Source: Eudorina sp. 2006-703-Eu-15
Taxonomy: Eukaryota > Chlorophyta > Chlorophyceae > Chlamydomonadales > Volvocaceae
Assembly: GCA_003117195.1 (NCBI GenBank)
Contig: BDSI01000002.1
Span: forward strand, 1,134,289-1,198,288
Length of the DNA stretch: 64,000 nt
Reading direction: 5' to 3'
Within the stretch, counting starts at the first letter, position 1. The number at the start of each line of letters is the position of its first letter. The position numbers and the translations under genes are program-made. This document shows, piece by piece, positions 1 to 13,949 of this stretch. The notes beneath the pieces are model-generated. The model made no database searches. It saw only the letters and a list, made by a program, of their open reading frames with translations, and was not told the DNA's origin.

Positions 1-3000
1 CCAACCCCTGCGCTGGCCCCCCCTGGAGACAGGCCACGCCGCGGACCACTGGCGCACCAGCGGGCACTGCTACGCACTAGAGCTTGAGACGCAGCGCGTG
101 TGGGACTACGTCGGGGATAACTACGTGCACCGCCTCATCCAGTCCAAGACGGACGGCAAGCTGGTGGAGCTCGCGGCACCCGCCACCGCCCTGGCGTCGC
201 CGCATGCGGCCGGGCACCGCCACCGCCACCACGCGCACCACCACTCCGGTGGCGACGCGGCGTCGTGCGGCTGGGGTGCGGCGACGGGCGGCGGCGGCGG
301 CGGCGGCGGGTGCGAGGGAGCCGGGCCGGGGGATGGCGCCGGTGGCGGTGCGGACGGGCGGGGAGGCTACGGGGAAGGTGGGCCGGGCAGGGGAGGCTAC
401 GGCGGCGGTGGCGGCGACGCGGCGGCGGGAGGGAGCGGCGGCGGGCCCGGATGGAGTGCCGCGGATGAGCAGCTCAAGGTGGGGCCGTGGGCCGGTGGGT
501 CGGTGGGCCGGTGGGTCGGTGGGTCGGTGGGCGCCGTAGGGATGTATTGGTGTCCGGTAACGGCGCGACGAGGAACGTCGCTCCACCCGCAGGAGGGCTT
601 GGGCCCGATACCCTGGCTGTGGTGGGGTAGTTTAGGTAGGGTCGGGGGAGCGGGGCCGCGTCTTGTCGCCTTGTCTTCATTGACAATACGTGGAAGGTAA
701 GCAAGACGTCTCGTACCTCGGCGGGCGTCTGAGTAGTTGGGCCCCCCTGACCACAAGGCTGGGCGTTGGAGGATGTCCTGTCGGCGGCCTGTACGGCCAA
801 GTCGTACTCTCGGAGTCCAATACCCCGTGTGCCGGGGCGGCCATCCCTAGCTTCCTGCAGCTCCTCACGGCCGCCACGTGCGCAGTCACCGTGTCGCGCA
901 TATGACGTCATCGCATCCGGGGTTGCCGCCCAGCCGGCATCCCGTCGCTCGATGCGCGCCGCGCGGCGGCGGCCTGCTTCTCCGTGCCGCGCCGTGGCCT
1001 GCCCGGCCGCGCTTCCCATCGGAACTGCGTGTCGCGCTGGCGGTCGGCGCTGTGGGCCCACCGCCTACCGGCCAACCGCCCGTCCAGTGCCCGCCGCGCG
1101 TATTCCACGCGTCCGTCCGTCCGTCCGTCCGTCGACGACCTCCCGCCCCTGTCGCTGCCCCGCCGCGGCCCTCCCGCCGCGCGGCTCCAGGAGGCCCTGC
1201 TGGCCAGCAAGCTGGACGCCATCGCAGTGGAGTACAACCACCTGCTGGCCAGCCAGCTGGACAGCCAGCGGCAGTACTACGAGGGGCTGGTGTCGCAGGT
1301 AACGGACGTCTGGAGGCGGACGGATGGGCGGCATGGCGCGACACCGCGGCCTGAGGCGTCGGGGTTGGGTTGCATCCAAGCAGTCCCGGTCGTATCGTAG
1401 ACGCTGCTGGTCACGCCACTGAAAGCTGCCGCGCCGTGACCGGCCTCGGTACCGAGAGCGGAAGCACGCACACACGCAAGCACGCACACACACACACAGG
1501 CATATAGGTGTTTGGTTTGGGTCGGGCGGGCTTCTTATCTAAACGCACACACGCACACGCACGCACCCCGTCCCTCTCTGATGTGCGGTGTACACCCGAG
1601 GCGCCCACCGGGAGCCCCTGCCGACCGGAACACCTGCGAGGGCCGGAAGGGGCCCCTGCGGGGTCCCCCCACCTCCCCACGCACAGTCCGCTGCTCGCGT
1701 CCAGCAAGGCCGGACGCAGCCCTCTGTGTCCCTCGCGCTCCAACCCAGTTTTACGTCGTCCCTCAGTCGTTTCGTCCCATCTGACGTTGTTCCTTCCCTG
1801 CTGCCCACCCGGGCGGCCAGAGGGCAGGTTGTGCAGCCTGCCGATGCCCTGCTGCCCTCCCGCCTCCAACCCACCATCCCATCCGGTATCTCCCCCCGCA
1901 CACCTCAATAGCTAGTGCCCCCCACCGCCTCCTTCCCCCCTCCGCGCCCCCATTGCCCACCCACCCACCCGCCCGCTGGTGTCCCACACCGCCCTGCCCC
2001 GCCCCTTGCCCCCTGCTTCGCCCCCCGACCCCCTCGAACACCTGCCCCACAGGCCGCGCTGGACGCGGACCACCGGTGCGCGCAGGCGGGCGCCGCGGCG
2101 GAGCGCGCACGGGCGGAGGCGGACGAGGCGCAGGCGGCGGCGAGGGAGGAGGCCCGGCGGCGACACGCGACGGAGCGCCGGGCGGCGGAGACAGCGGAGG
2201 CGCTCCGAACAGTACGGCAGGTACGGACAAACGGGGGAGGCTGGGCAAGTGCCGTGCCCAGGTCTGACCTGCTGGGGAGCTTGCGCGTGATGGGTGCGGG
2301 TGCGATGGGTGCGGGTGTGTGGGACGCGGGGCGCGGGTGCGGGCCTGGCTTGGCCTGGCTTGGCCCGGAAGATAAAGACGTCATCGCTTACGGCGCCGCC
2401 AGTGCCGTTCTCATGTAGGCGGCCAGGACCGATAAGCAAAGCATCCGCTCCCACGCAGCTGGGGCGATGAACGCCCGCTTGCCCAGCCGCCATCGTGGCG
2501 GAGCCTGCCACTCACGAGGCGCCCGAGCGGCGCAAGGGCCACTGAGAACGCGGCGGTGCCGGTCCGAAAACCCACCAACACCTCTTTCGGGCTGTTGGTC
2601 GCAGCGGATTTCATCGCCAGTGCTTTGGAGTAAGAACCGAGCCGAATGAAAAACCAAGACGCGAGCCGAATGATGGCGCCGTCGCCAATTGACACCAACG
2701 GCGACATGATCGCTGGGCCGATCCCGTTGCCTGCCTGCCTGCCTACCTGCCTGCCTACCTACCGACCTGCCTGCCTGCCTACCTGCCTGCCTGCCAGGAG
2801 GCGGAGTTCCTGCGCTCCCTGAACGAGACGCTGCTGGCCAACCAGCGGGACTTCAAGCAGCAGCTGGCGGCGGAGAAGGCCCGGGCGGATGCGGCGCAGG
2901 CGGCGGTCAAGGAGCTGCAGGAGCAGGTGGGCTGGCGGGGTGACCGTACGGCAGCCCGGGCTCCTCCCCCCCCAGGGAAGTGATAGAGTGGCGCTGTCCT

Positions 3001-3596
3001 GCCCCTCCGGCCCGAAAGGCACAACATCGCCCTTCGGTGAAATGACGCTCTTCTCCCTCGTGCGCCCCCACTAAGTCTCTCAGTCCTGAGTTCATGTTCA
3101 TGGCAGCTGAAACCCAACCCCAATCTACATTAACCCTAGATTCACAGAGGCACACGCGCCGCTGAGCCCGGTGCCGCTGAGCCCGCGGCCGCGTGCATTC
3201 GTCCGCCCGTCCGCATCCCGCTCCCATGGCCGCCATCCGTTCCACCGAATCACGGTGCAGGTCCGCGACCTGGCGTTTTTCATCGAGGCGCAGCGGACCA
3301 TCAACGACGCGGCCGGCGGGGAGCTGAAGGAAGGCACTGTGCTGCCGTTGCCGCAGCAGGTGCGCGCACGGGGCCGGACGCGGGGCGGAACGAGGCATGG
3401 TTTCGGAGGTGCAGATCCGAAGGGCGACATTGGGCACTCGGGACCGGGCGTGCGCGGGACGGATGCACGCAGTCCGGAACAGGCTGGGGTGCGGACATGG
3501 GTGCACGCCGGGCCGCGGACATGCCGCCAAGGACATCATCAGGGCATGTCGCTGGAGAGCTTGGCAAGATGGCCTGCTCGGTCGTTTGATGAGTAG
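1..3596 (+). CDS. BRAP: BRAP2-like RING/UBP-zinc-finger ubiquitin ligase, 3' part
   Basis: This is the C-terminal half of a BRCA1-associated-protein-2 family member, a cytoplasmic ubiquitin ligase with RING and UBP-type zinc-finger domains; the 5' half lies before the window. The first exon (acceptor near 31-32, to 478) carries the end of the UBP finger, with [20 protein letters not shown] followed by [10 protein letters not shown], very close to plant and animal BRAP, then a Gly/His-rich insert absent from most homologues. Further exons, all phase 0, are 1191-1298 ([10 protein letters not shown]), 2053-2220 (Ala/Glu/Arg coiled coil), 2798-2926 (coiled coil) and 3261-3359 ([20 protein letters not shown]), matching the family's coiled-coil and C-terminal block. 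After 3359 there is a GT donor-like site, but the frame also stays open to a TAG at 3596, so the true C-terminus is unsettled. Family assignment is firm; the end is not. Confidence 0.82.
2731..2797 (+). repeat. CCTG/CCTA tetranucleotide tract ending at a splice acceptor
   Basis: An imperfect (CCTG)n/(CCTA)n run fills the last ~65 bases of a BRAP intron and provides its pyrimidine-rich stretch and AG acceptor; the exon begins at 2798. Confidence 0.8.
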
Positions 3597-4123
3597 GGAA
3601 TCAGCTTGAGGCCTGTCGGTCGAGGGCAGCTAGGGACGGACTCCGGACGGCCAAAGCAAAGATCCGGTGGAGACCGGTGGAGAAACGCGAGTATGGTTGG
3701 GGACTGAAAAGAACAGAAAAATCAAACCCAGATGGGGGTTAAAGAAAAACCAACCCAGCAACGAACCCGGGCGCATGGTGGGGGAGGTTGACGCGCGGGT
3801 GGTCGTGGGCTCGGCAGGCGAGGAGGACGAAACTATGAGGAGGCGTGCAGGGCGTAGCGACCCTGCAGGAGCCCCACCAGACAAGTCGACGGGATGTCAT
3901 GGCTCATGGGTCAGTCTAGAGCGAGTCAGCCCCGGGGCCCGGGAGGAGGGCGAAGGCTCGATTGCCATGTCTCAAGGGTGAAGGATGCTCACGCTAGGGG
4001 TTGGAGCTGCGCGCGGCAGCTCAGCAGGCGACACAGTTGACAGAAGCGCGCAAGCGAAGCAACCCCACAGCGCATCGGCGGAGTTGACTCCAGCTCGCCT
4101 TAACTGTTAATATGTATAAAGCA

Positions 4124-4128
4124 TGTAA
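4124..4128 (+). terminator. Candidate TGTAA polyadenylation signal for BRAP
   Basis: TGTAA in an AT-rich stretch about 530 bases past the last possible BRAP stop at 3596. TGTAA is the standard signal in Chlamydomonas and Volvox; a 5-mer has weak evidential value on its own. Confidence 0.3.
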
Positions 4129-4735
4129 TGAACAAGAACGAATGCCGCGCGGACACTTTGGTTACGGATTTGCCTTGGCAAAACAACGGATTTTATGAAA
4201 ATAAATTTCCAAAACGTATGGTGCGAAGATTCGATGCCCTGAATTTTGGATAATCCTTAGTAGCTTGTCTGCGCGTTGAGGCTCGTGAGACTTTGCTTCG
4301 CGCCATTCTTTTTGTAGGCCGCTGTCGGATGTTGCAGAGCGGGACGGCGTGCGAAAAAATATGGAAAATGTCTAACGACTTGAACTTCTTGGCACATAAA
4401 ATCTTATAATTTGCTTTTGATTGTCCACTCGCTTCCTTCGACCGCCAAGCGCGGCAACGCGCCAACGCCCGCAAACCTCCAATTTGAGGTGTCCTAAGTT
4501 GGTCAGTCGGCGGCAGAGTGCCACAGACCTTGCGTGGGCTGGGCTGGCGTCCAGAACGCCTCCTTGTGATGTGTCATATGCCTTTTAGGGACAGATTTTT
4601 CTTGGCAATGCGCGTCCCTTGAACCTTCATGCCGCTTACTCCTTCCCGTCATCGTGCCGGCCGCAGGGCAGTTCAGGGCGCTCCGGACGCTCTGCTGGCG
4701 CAGCTTCCGGCAGCAGGGCCGGCAGCCGTGCGGGC

Positions 4736-4766
<31 letters not shown>

Positions 4767-5208
4767 CCGGTGGCGGTAGCGGGGGCCGTGCAGGGAAGTG
4801 AAGCGCACCAGGATGGGCTTGAGGAGGACCCTTGCGTGCGGAAGTAGAGGCACAGGGCCGACCGCATGTCGCCGGAGTAACCAGCCGTATGGGCTAGACC
4901 GTGATTCAGTTGATTGGTTACCGGTTGTCCGGTTCAGGTTGCCACGCAACTGTGTTTGTGATTTTAGCATTGCGGCAGATCGTCGAGAGGCTCGGGCCAG
5001 ATCAAAGACTGGGATAGATCGGGATGGGTCAACGGAAACCCCACCTCCCAACCGCGCGCCGAGCTTTGCGATAACATTGTCGCAATCTTGCCAATGGGCT
5101 GCAAAACCCGGCTGCGCCCGGGCTCCGGACAGTGTGCCGTCGGTGCGTTTTGACTCGTGGTCGGCGGGTGCCGCCTGTGTGGCATTTGCCGGTCGCGTTG
5201 TCTAGCGC

Positions 5209-5272
5209 CTGGAAGGGTCCTGCACTGGAAGGGTCCTGCACTGGAAGGGTCCTGCACTGGAAGGGTCCTGCA
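5209..5272. repeat. 16-bp tandem repeat, 4 copies
   Basis: Four exact consecutive copies of CTGGAAGGGTCCTGCA in the BRAP-PP2C intergenic region. Confidence 0.95.
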
Positions 5273-6884
5273 TGAGCATGTCAGGAGGATCCCCCGAGGC
5301 TTCTCCCGTCACCACGTCCGCCCCGTGCCGAATGCATCCGTCGTCAGTCATCCGGGGTTGTTTTGGATGAATCGAACATGCAAACAGAAATGAACTGCGA
5401 TTCTCGTGAGTGCTGGTGTGCGTCTGGAGGAACTGGGCTGAGGCCCTTGTGGGGAGGAGGAAGAGGATGGCACTAGCTGGGTTACGTGCGTGAGGGTGAG
5501 GGTGACTGCATCGGGAAAAACTGAGCTGCGCGATGACGGTTTGGCATGCGCTGCACCGAACTTGGGTGGCACCCACCCGCCCTGCCTGCGGGACTGCCTG
5601 CAGGGGTTGCCCCCGTCCTGCTCACTGATTCGGTCGCGCGTGTGTCGTGAGCGTGTAGGCGCGGCGGTGCACCAATGGAGGGGCACCAAGGGTTTCTTCA
5701 CCATTGGAATAACCTTGCGTTTTCACAGAAACTTCTCGTCCCAGTTGCGCACCCATCCCCAAGTCGTCGAAGTGTGCACAAAAAATCTCGGCCGTTAAAT
5801 TTCACGTTGTACGTATGGTGCGAAACTGGAGGGTACGACAAGATTGCGAGAGTGCATGACCGACATGCGAAAATGCAATAAACAGGGTTCTCATTCATGG
5901 TCGCGCAGTCTTTTCATATCGCGCACATAATGCATCGCTGCTGTAGCAAAATACGGGCGTCCAACCGAAGACTAGCAAGCCGTGAGCGCAGCAAGCAACA
6001 GTTGTACGGTACCTGCAGAGATAAGATTGTTGCAATTCTCAAGCACATGATGAAGCGTACATTAGGAGAATGTAATGTCTGTGGTCTGCGGCAAGGGTAG
6101 ACACTAGTACCTGCTGAAGCGCACGTCGGCAGGGCATCCATAGTCAAGGGTGCCTTTTAGTCATGACGCACATAACACAACGAAGGTGACCGGATGTATT
6201 TGCAAGTGTTGCCTCATTCGAACTGCAGGAAAATTACTAATAGCGCACGTGGTTAGGCGTCAATGTAAATTTGATTATGACAGGGTATCTTGTATGAATT
6301 ATCAAATAATTGCACGAATTGTATCAAGTATCATGATCTCGTGAAAAGCCCTTTCAGTAGGCGCTAAAGGGTTGTTCAATTTTGTGCATAAGTAGCTCCC
6401 ACTTATCACTTAATGATATTTACACAAGGATTATAAGCGAAACTTGATGGTCCACGAGTAGAGATGTGACAATTGCTGCCGTACGAGCAAAGTCACGTGC
6501 CGCCTCTCCTCCCCGTTCGCGGCTTTTCCTGCTCGCACATTCACAGAGTACCCATACCAGAAATCTGCACTTTTTTATAGTTTCGCTTTACAATAAGATC
6601 GTTTGTCTTTGACTTTCCTGCTACGGCGAAGCGTAACATCAGACCATTCACACCCCCGCCATGTCATCTATTTCAGCTAACTATGGCGTAAATATCTTAT
6701 ATACTTTGAAATAGTTCCAACCAGGTCCCCTTTCTTGGGGCGGAAGGCGAATAGGGTTTGCCCTCGGGCGGCTGCTGGGGCTTCGCAGCCAACGCCTGGC
6801 ACGCAAGGTGCCTTCATTCCTGAGATCGAATTTGTAACAGCGAAAGTGGGGAAGCCGGCGGAGGCACCTCCCGGTGAAGCGGCT

Positions 6885-9800
6885 ATGAGGGCGCAGTGCG
6901 TCGCAAGCTTGCATCCTATTCAGGAGAACGTCGCGCTAAGAAGTGACGCTGTGGATGCGCCTTCGTCATTACCTGCTCCCTACTCATGCCATTCCACGGC
7001 GTCTCGGGTTGTGAAGGGCGAGGTGCGTCTGGGAGATTGGTCACGCCCTGGGCGGCGCAAGGGCTGGCATCACCGGCGCTCTGAGCTATTAGAAATTCAC
7101 CGATGATGTCAAAGTATTCGATGTACATTCTGCAGGATGTCCTCTACATCCACCCTCTCGCTATCGCTACTCAGCCCCAGAGCATGTTGTACATGGTCTG
7201 CGACGGCCATTCGGGATCGGAAGCTGCGAACTATGTCGCAGCAAATTTTGTACGCATACTTAATTCCTTCCTGCCGGCGAAAGCACCGTTGATGTCCAGC
7301 GTCAAAGGTACGGCCGCGTGGGTCGAAACACAGAGAGAGCTGGGCGCGCGTCCTCCATACTGCCAGCGCGCCAACTAACACGTTGCCGCCTCGCAGATAC
7401 GGAAGCATTCGCTGAGGTCATCAGGCAGGCGATCGTTGAGACTTTTGTGCGCCTGGACAACGACTGGATCGCGGTCGGGCATATGTCGGGTACGTCCGCG
7501 TGCTCTGGCCACCTCTTCCCCGATATCGCTGCCGCCGTTTGTTTTCACATTCATATGCAATCGCCCTTTCTGCCATCAAGACAGCGACCCCCTCCCCTAG
7601 AAAGCCAAAGTTGCCTCCGCCCCCGCGAGCGGCGAGCACCCCAGCCCCTCATCCAGTCACGCGCGCTGCCCGCTAGCGGAAGCAATCCCTGCCGCCGACC
7701 CACATCCCCATCAGCGCTGAATCTAAGAATCATCCCAACCACGCATCGGTCTCCCTTCTCGTGGCATCCCACCTCCCTCCTACCCCGCTCCACCCCACCC
7801 CACCCCAACCCACCTAAAAATGTCTACCAATTTCCTCTACCCCGCCCCACCCCACCACGCATACACACACGTACAGGCACCACCGTGACCGCGACCATCA
7901 TCATCGGCTACCTGCTCACGGTCGCGAACCTGGGGGACTCCTCAGCGGTACTGGACACGGGGTGCTCCATCTTGGAGCTGACCGGCAGCCATAGGATCCA
8001 GAGCAACCCAGATGAGCAGGCGCGGCTGCGTGGCGCCGGCTGCACGCTGGCGCCGCTGGGCTTCCACCTGCAGGGCCCCGCGCGGCAAGGGGAGCTGGGC
8101 GTGGGCCCGCTTCGGCTGTGGCCCGGAGGGCTGTGTGTGTCCCGGTCCGTGGGCGACCTGGACGCGGGGCCGGAGGTGGTGCCGCTGCCGCACATCCGCC
8201 AGGTGTGGGTTGACGGTTGACGGTTGCGCTCTTGGCTGGGCAGGCACGGGTGGGGCCGGACGCCAGGTCGGGGGGAGGCGGCCCTGCGACTTGGCGGGGG
8301 GAACCTAAGGCTAGGTAGAGTGCAAGCTAGAGGGCTAGGCTACAGTGCAAGCTTGAGCGGCAGCAGAGGGTTGGTTGTGTTGTGGAGGTGAGGACCAGGC
8401 TGTCGTGTCGTCGGGCGCCGCAACGTGAGGGAGCAGCATCAGCAGCACGAGATGAGAGGGGGCCCGCGGCTTGCGCCCCTGGGTGGGAGGGCTGGCGACA
8501 TTGGTCCCCCTGCGTAGCGGCGACTCGTCTGGCGGTTGCCGGCGGTTGCTGGCGGGGCCCTGCCGGGGCATCGCCGTGCGTCATGTGGGTTCTAGCTCTC
8601 CAGCCAGCGCAACTAACACGAGGAGGGATTGCAGCGGCCTGAGGAGCGGCAGTGCCTGGCCCAATCTCGGCAGCGCCCTGACACACCATGACGTTGATGG
8701 GAAAAGGGGAAGGGGGAGGGTTTCAGTGTGGAAGTAAGATGGGAAAAGGAGAGGGTTTGAGCTGCGGCTGCGGCTGCGGCCGTACGGAGTTCGGGGCGGA
8801 AGGGCAGCGGCTTTGCGGGCAGCCCCGTCATTGGGCGGCGGTTGCGGAGTTGCTGGGCAGCGGGCAGGGGACTGTGCAGCAGTGGTGACCGCACGGGTGC
8901 AGACAGCGGCGCCACAGCGTGCACTGCGGGCCGGGGTAATCTCAAGCAGATGGCCAGGCCGCGTGGGGGCGCGCGCTGCGGCGGCCGGCACGCCGCCGCG
9001 ACATGATCTCGCTGCCCGTCCTGTCCGCCTCGATAGGGGGGGGCGTCTTCTACTGGTGGTGGGACACCAGGATAGCAGCACACGGACAGCACACGGGGCC
9101 AGCCGGACAGACCTGCGGGAAGGTGATCCGCGCATCGCGGCTCAGCGCGTCACTGACCCACGGGTCGATTGGGGCCGGCGGGCGCCCGCCTTGATCCGAT
9201 CTGGGTCGGAGCCATCCCACCCCGGATTGGTACGGCGCTGCCGCTCTCCGGCCCACCGGCATTAGATCGTTGGACCGTTCGCGTTCACTTCATATGACAG
9301 TACGACAGAGAGCCCACCCGGTAGCGACCCTGCAACCCCTTATGATCGCCACCCGTTCAGCCCACTGAAAGCCTTTATGCCGCCGCTGCTGCTTTCTGCG
9401 TCGGCGCCGACAGCGCGCTGTCGTACACTCATCGTGGCGCCCGCCCTCCCTGGGCTCCCTGGACCGTTCCTCCCGCGGCCGCAGGTGATGCTCCCCAGCA
9501 ACGGCGCGCGCGTCATCATCTGCTCAGACGGCGTGTGGGATCTGATGAGCCTCAGCAAGGCCGTCAAGTTGTGTCGCTTCAAGCCCGCGCCGGCGGCCAC
9601 CGCCGCCCTCATGGCCGCGGTTTCACGGGACCTCAGGTTGCTGGTGAGGCCGCGTCCACCCGTCCGTCCGTCCGTCCGTTCGCTCAACAACGCGCAGTCG
9701 CTGCCGCCAAACAGCCGCACCGCACCGCACCGCACCGGCGCATGGGTGCCGGCGGGCGCACTGACGGACTGCTCACTACCGCGCGCTCGCGCTGCCGGGG

Positions 9801-10707
9801 AGCATCCACGCCGCCGCGGGCAGGGCGGGTTTCTAGGGCCTGGTCCTATCGAGGGAGGGTGCGGCCGTTGTGACTGGGTCGCTGCAGCCTCTTTCGGAGG
9901 CCGTCATCGAGCGGCCAGGCGAGTTACGCCCAGTCTTCCAATGTCAGCGTGTGCACAAAGAAGATATGCCTACGGTATGTTCACGCGCCTTTCTTTCCCT
10001 CATAAGGCCACCCTCACGAGGCGCTATCTTCCACCCCTCCCTCTTCCCCCGTCCTCCCCCTCCCTCTTCCCCCGTCCTCTTCCCCCTCCCTCCTCCCCCG
10101 TCCTCCCCCGCGGCCCCAGGACGACGCAAGTATCATCGTCGTGGACCTGCTGCCCTCCGAAACCACCTCCTGGCCCACCGTCGCGCTGAAGGCCAACCCC
10201 AAGCCGGAGAAGTCGGGCGGCCTCTTCGCCTGCTTCCGGCCCGAGCTGGACGAGCCCGATAGCCGGGACCTCCACATGTCAGCGCCCGGCCACCTCTCCT
10301 TCCTGGCCGACCTCGACTCACTGCGTGTGTACCCGCAGATGCGCGCCGCGCTGCAGCGCAGCCAGATCCAGCACCTCGCCACTGTGCTCAACAACGCGGC
10401 GGGCGGCAAGCCGCCCTTCGACTTCACCATGCACGGCGCCAACAAGGTCAGCCTCTACCGGGGCTACCTGGAGAACAGCGTCAGCAACGGAGGCGCGGGC
10501 ATGGTCCGTTCGAACTCCAGTACGGCAGTTGCTGACGTGGCGTCGGAGGGCGCCAACGTGTCCAACCACTCGATCCAGTCCGCGGACCCGTCCTCGGGGA
10601 TAAAGGCGCTGGGGGCCTTCTCGGCCGCCAACTCAGAGTACGAGAGCCCGGTGGTGGCGTTCTCGTCCAACGGGGGGGGCCGACCGGCGGCCCTGGCGAT
10701 ATCGTGA
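6885..10707 (+). CDS. PP2C-family protein serine/threonine phosphatase
   Basis: A metal-dependent (Mg/Mn) PP2C phosphatase. Exons 6885-7022, 7136-7307, 7397-7489, 7877-8202, 9485-9643 and 10120-10707 join in phase to about 491 codons. The family motifs appear in order: SRVVKGED across the first junction (metal-site Asp), VCDGHSG, GHMSGTTVTATII, NLGDSSAV, CVSRSVGDLD, ICSDGVWDL and DDASIIVVD. Donors such as the one at 7490 (GTACGT) are near consensus. The last exon adds a ~150-residue Ser/Ala/Asn-rich tail beyond the catalytic core, ending in a TGA at 10707. The start is uncertain: the first exon's frame is open from 6681 without an ATG before 6885, so either ATG 6885 is used or an upstream exon exists. 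Substrate cannot be inferred. Confidence 0.85.
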
Positions 10708-13700
10708 AGCACCTAGCGGGCTGGGGGGCTCTGTGTGTGTGTGTGCGTGAAAAGGACATGCGGGTTCGTGTCGTCTTGATGCGTGGCGGAGCAGCGTGGC
10801 GTGAGGGCGCGGAGGGACGTGAAGGGGGGGGGTGCTGGACGCGCTGGAGGCGGAAAGGCACTCGCGCTTTGGCAAGGCGCTTGAAGGAGGAGGAGGAGGT
10901 GGTGGGGGAGGAGGAGGACGGGGAGGAGGTGGGGGAGGCGGGAGACGGGGCGGATCAGGCGTAGCAGGAGGAGGAGGCGAAGGAGGGGGCGGCCAATACC
11001 AGGAGGACGAAGAGGACCTCTGGGGGCGTTTTGTACTCTTCACGGAGCGCATGGACACAATCGGCAGCGGATCCGAGATTGCCTCGTACGGGAAACCCTT
11101 TTTCAGTTGTCCGTTGATCGTTCGTTAGTAATTAAATAAATATATTTTGGCTTTTCTGCAGCAGCTTGTAGCTTGTCCGTGCGGACGGTGGCTTGTCCGT
11201 GGGCCGGCCATGGCTCGATCACGCCGGGGCGCATGGGGCAACGGCGCTTGGCGCACAGTATTAATCGCTTGCCGTACGGTATCAGTCACTTGCCGTACGG
11301 TATTAATCGCATAGAGTACTGCTGAAAGAACTATTTTGATCCGTCTCCCCGACTCATGGACTGATGGGCTGCGGGTGTTGTGGATGCATCGCCGCTGGGG
11401 GTTTTGCAGCTGCATCATGTGGGTGGCTGTGACGGGGGGACGAGGTGCGGAGGCATGGGCCTCGGAACGACCTTTCGGCCCCGCTGGGATCCTTTCCCTT
11501 GACTGCTGCGCGGCGGCGCGCACACGCAGAGCCCCTGCGGCGGGCGGGGGGGGGGAGGAGGTTGGGTAGCCCCCCTTTATTGACAAAAAAGGGTACGGGT
11601 AGACCGCAAAGCGACGCGGTGCTCCGATTTTCCTTACTTGCAGGCGTGTACAAACCGGCAGAACAATCCCCCCCGAGATGGGTTTGGTACGAGGTGACCT
11701 GACGTGGCATGATACGGCGTGTGGGGAAGATCGGGGGTCGCTTTCGTGCGCGCTGTCGCTTTCATGGCTATTGGGCGGGAGTTGGCCGCTCGGCAGCCCG
11801 GGTTGGGCGGGGGGGTTGCGTGGGCGGTAGCCCTGTTTGTCTGCGGGCAACGACAAAACAGACAGACACGTGCCCCTGCTGCCTTGATTCCAATCTTTCG
11901 CAGAGGGTTTAAGGGGGGGCGAGCTTTGGGTGCGGAGCGCGCACATTTTGGGGTTTGTGGTGTGGTGCGGTATCGCCCGTCGCGGGGTGCGCTGGAGGGT
12001 GGATGTGTTTTGTGCAGTGCGCGTGCGGGTCTGCGAGTTGGTGTGGCGATTTGCATGTGTACGACCTGTTGCTGTGTGCAGGTGAAAAAGTGTGTGCATG
12101 TGTGTGTGCGTGTGTGTGCGGGTCTGCGAATGTGTGTGGGCGTGTGGGTATTTCTATGGCGATACATGATCCGGTTTTTTGCCGCAGGGTTCTAGCAGGG
12201 CGGGTCCTCGGCACAACAACGCTGTCGGGATGGTCAAGCACCATACGACACTGTACGACACTATACGGCTTTCTGTTTGTTCGTGTGTATGTGTATGTTT
12301 AAGTGTTTGTTTGCCCCGTTGCTGCGCTGCGTAGCGCTGTGGAAATGGTTGGATGCTGTATCCGACGTGCACGCGCCCCCCCCCCCCGGCGTGCCGCTAC
12401 GCGAATGCTCGGTCGAACCCGCCCTAGAGCGGCTGGGTGTGTGTCTGGGCTGCTTTCACTTTTTACCTGCTGGAGTGTGAAGTCGCACCACAGCCATTGG
12501 CCCCAAGGCATATGCCCGCCGGCTTGGGTGTGTCGTCGTTCGGACGGGCGCCCGACGCATCCGGACTCGAGGCCGGCGGTGCGGCGCCGCGCGGCCGCCA
12601 TCATCCCTGCCGTACAACCCGTGCACTTGTACGACGGCCGCGTCCTACGGCGACGGCCGCGTCGAAGACAGCCGTGGGCGGCGGCTGCGCCGGCGGGGAC
12701 GCTGTTGCGCCCTTGCCGGGAGTCAGTGCGTGGGGGGTTAACGAACATGACCCTCTGCTAATTCATGGCTGCCGTTGTTTTTGTTAGTACTATGGACATG
12801 GTTCGTCGGGTGGCCCTTGTTAAGGGTCTGGTTTCGCGGCTGCGCCCCGGGGCTGGTTGGCGCTGCGGCCCCCAGCCACGATACAATACACGGTAGAGCA
12901 AGGAAGAGACAATGTAGGATAGTTGAATAAAGAGTGCTACGAAGGACAGCCCCGGCTGCGCCTCGGCATGCGAATATATACTCGTGGCCAGAAGGCCGGG
13001 TCTGCTTTGCACACGCTTCGCCCCGTCAAGTCTGCCTGTTGTTGCTTGGTACGAACGGGCCGTACACTAGGCACGCACACACCCAGCACACAGCACACAG
13101 CACAACAAACGTACTCATTGAGTCACATGCCAAACGTTGCAGCAGCAGCAGTGGCTCATTGGCATGTTGCTGGCGATGGTTGGTGGGTTTGGCGGCCTTC
13201 ACCGTCTTTGAAAAGTACGGCATCCGGTTGCAAGTGCTCGGCCGTCGCATGGCGCGGCACTGACCGCAGCGCCCCAGGGGCACGTGGCAGAGGCCTCCCG
13301 GGGCCCCACGGCGGGTCCGAGACTGCGAAGCCCCCCTGGGGCCCACGATCGTGGTGGCGGTCAGGAGTGCGGTGGAGGTCATGTCGGCAGTGCTTTGGCA
13401 CACCTGTACCCTTGGGGGCCCTGCCGGGCTGGATCGTGTCAAGGGTTTGCCTCGCCTGTAACACGCCGGGTCGGCCGCCGTACAGCACGTGTCTGCCGAA
13501 CGCCCCCTGTGGAGCTGAGGGGGCGGTGTCAGACCGGTCGTGCGCTGCCGCGCGGGCCGTCAGACACACCAGCAGCACGCCGCCACGCGCCACCGCGCTC
13601 CCGCTCCCTTACCGGCAAGTACCGTATGTCAGACCCGCCCGCGGCCCGCCTACCCCCTCCTCATTTGGTGACGGCCCCGCGGTGCGGTGAGGTGCGGTGC

Positions 13701-13912
13701 GATGCCCGCAACAAGCGGTGGCTGACGAATGGACTTCGATGCTGCCCCGAAGAAGTGAAGGGACGGATGGATGGAGGGATGGGTGGTTGGGTGCGGACTT
13801 GCGGCGGCGGCTTCGGGTTCGGGGGCGGTCCGCCGCACTCCCGCTTTCCCGCTGTCGTAGGTGCTGGGGTGCGTTCAGACATGCTTTTGTGCAGTGCGGT
13901 GAGAACTCCGCT

Positions 13913-13913
<1 letters not shown>

Positions 13914-13948
<35 letters not shown>

Positions 13949-13949
13949 T
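13914..13949. repeat. (CTG)n microsatellite
   Basis: About 12 uninterrupted CTG triplets in gene-free DNA. Confidence 0.9.

Larger units (their letters stand above)
3597..6884. other. Intergenic region, BRAP 3' flank to PP2C 5' flank
   Basis: No coding signal was found on either strand. A TGTAA, the usual polyadenylation signal of volvocine algae, lies at 4124-4128 and could end the BRAP transcript. Base composition becomes AT-rich at about 4080-4480 and 5880-6720, in contrast to the rest of the window. A 16-bp tandem repeat lies at 5209-5272. The short ORFs here lack codon structure or recognisable motifs. Confidence 0.6.
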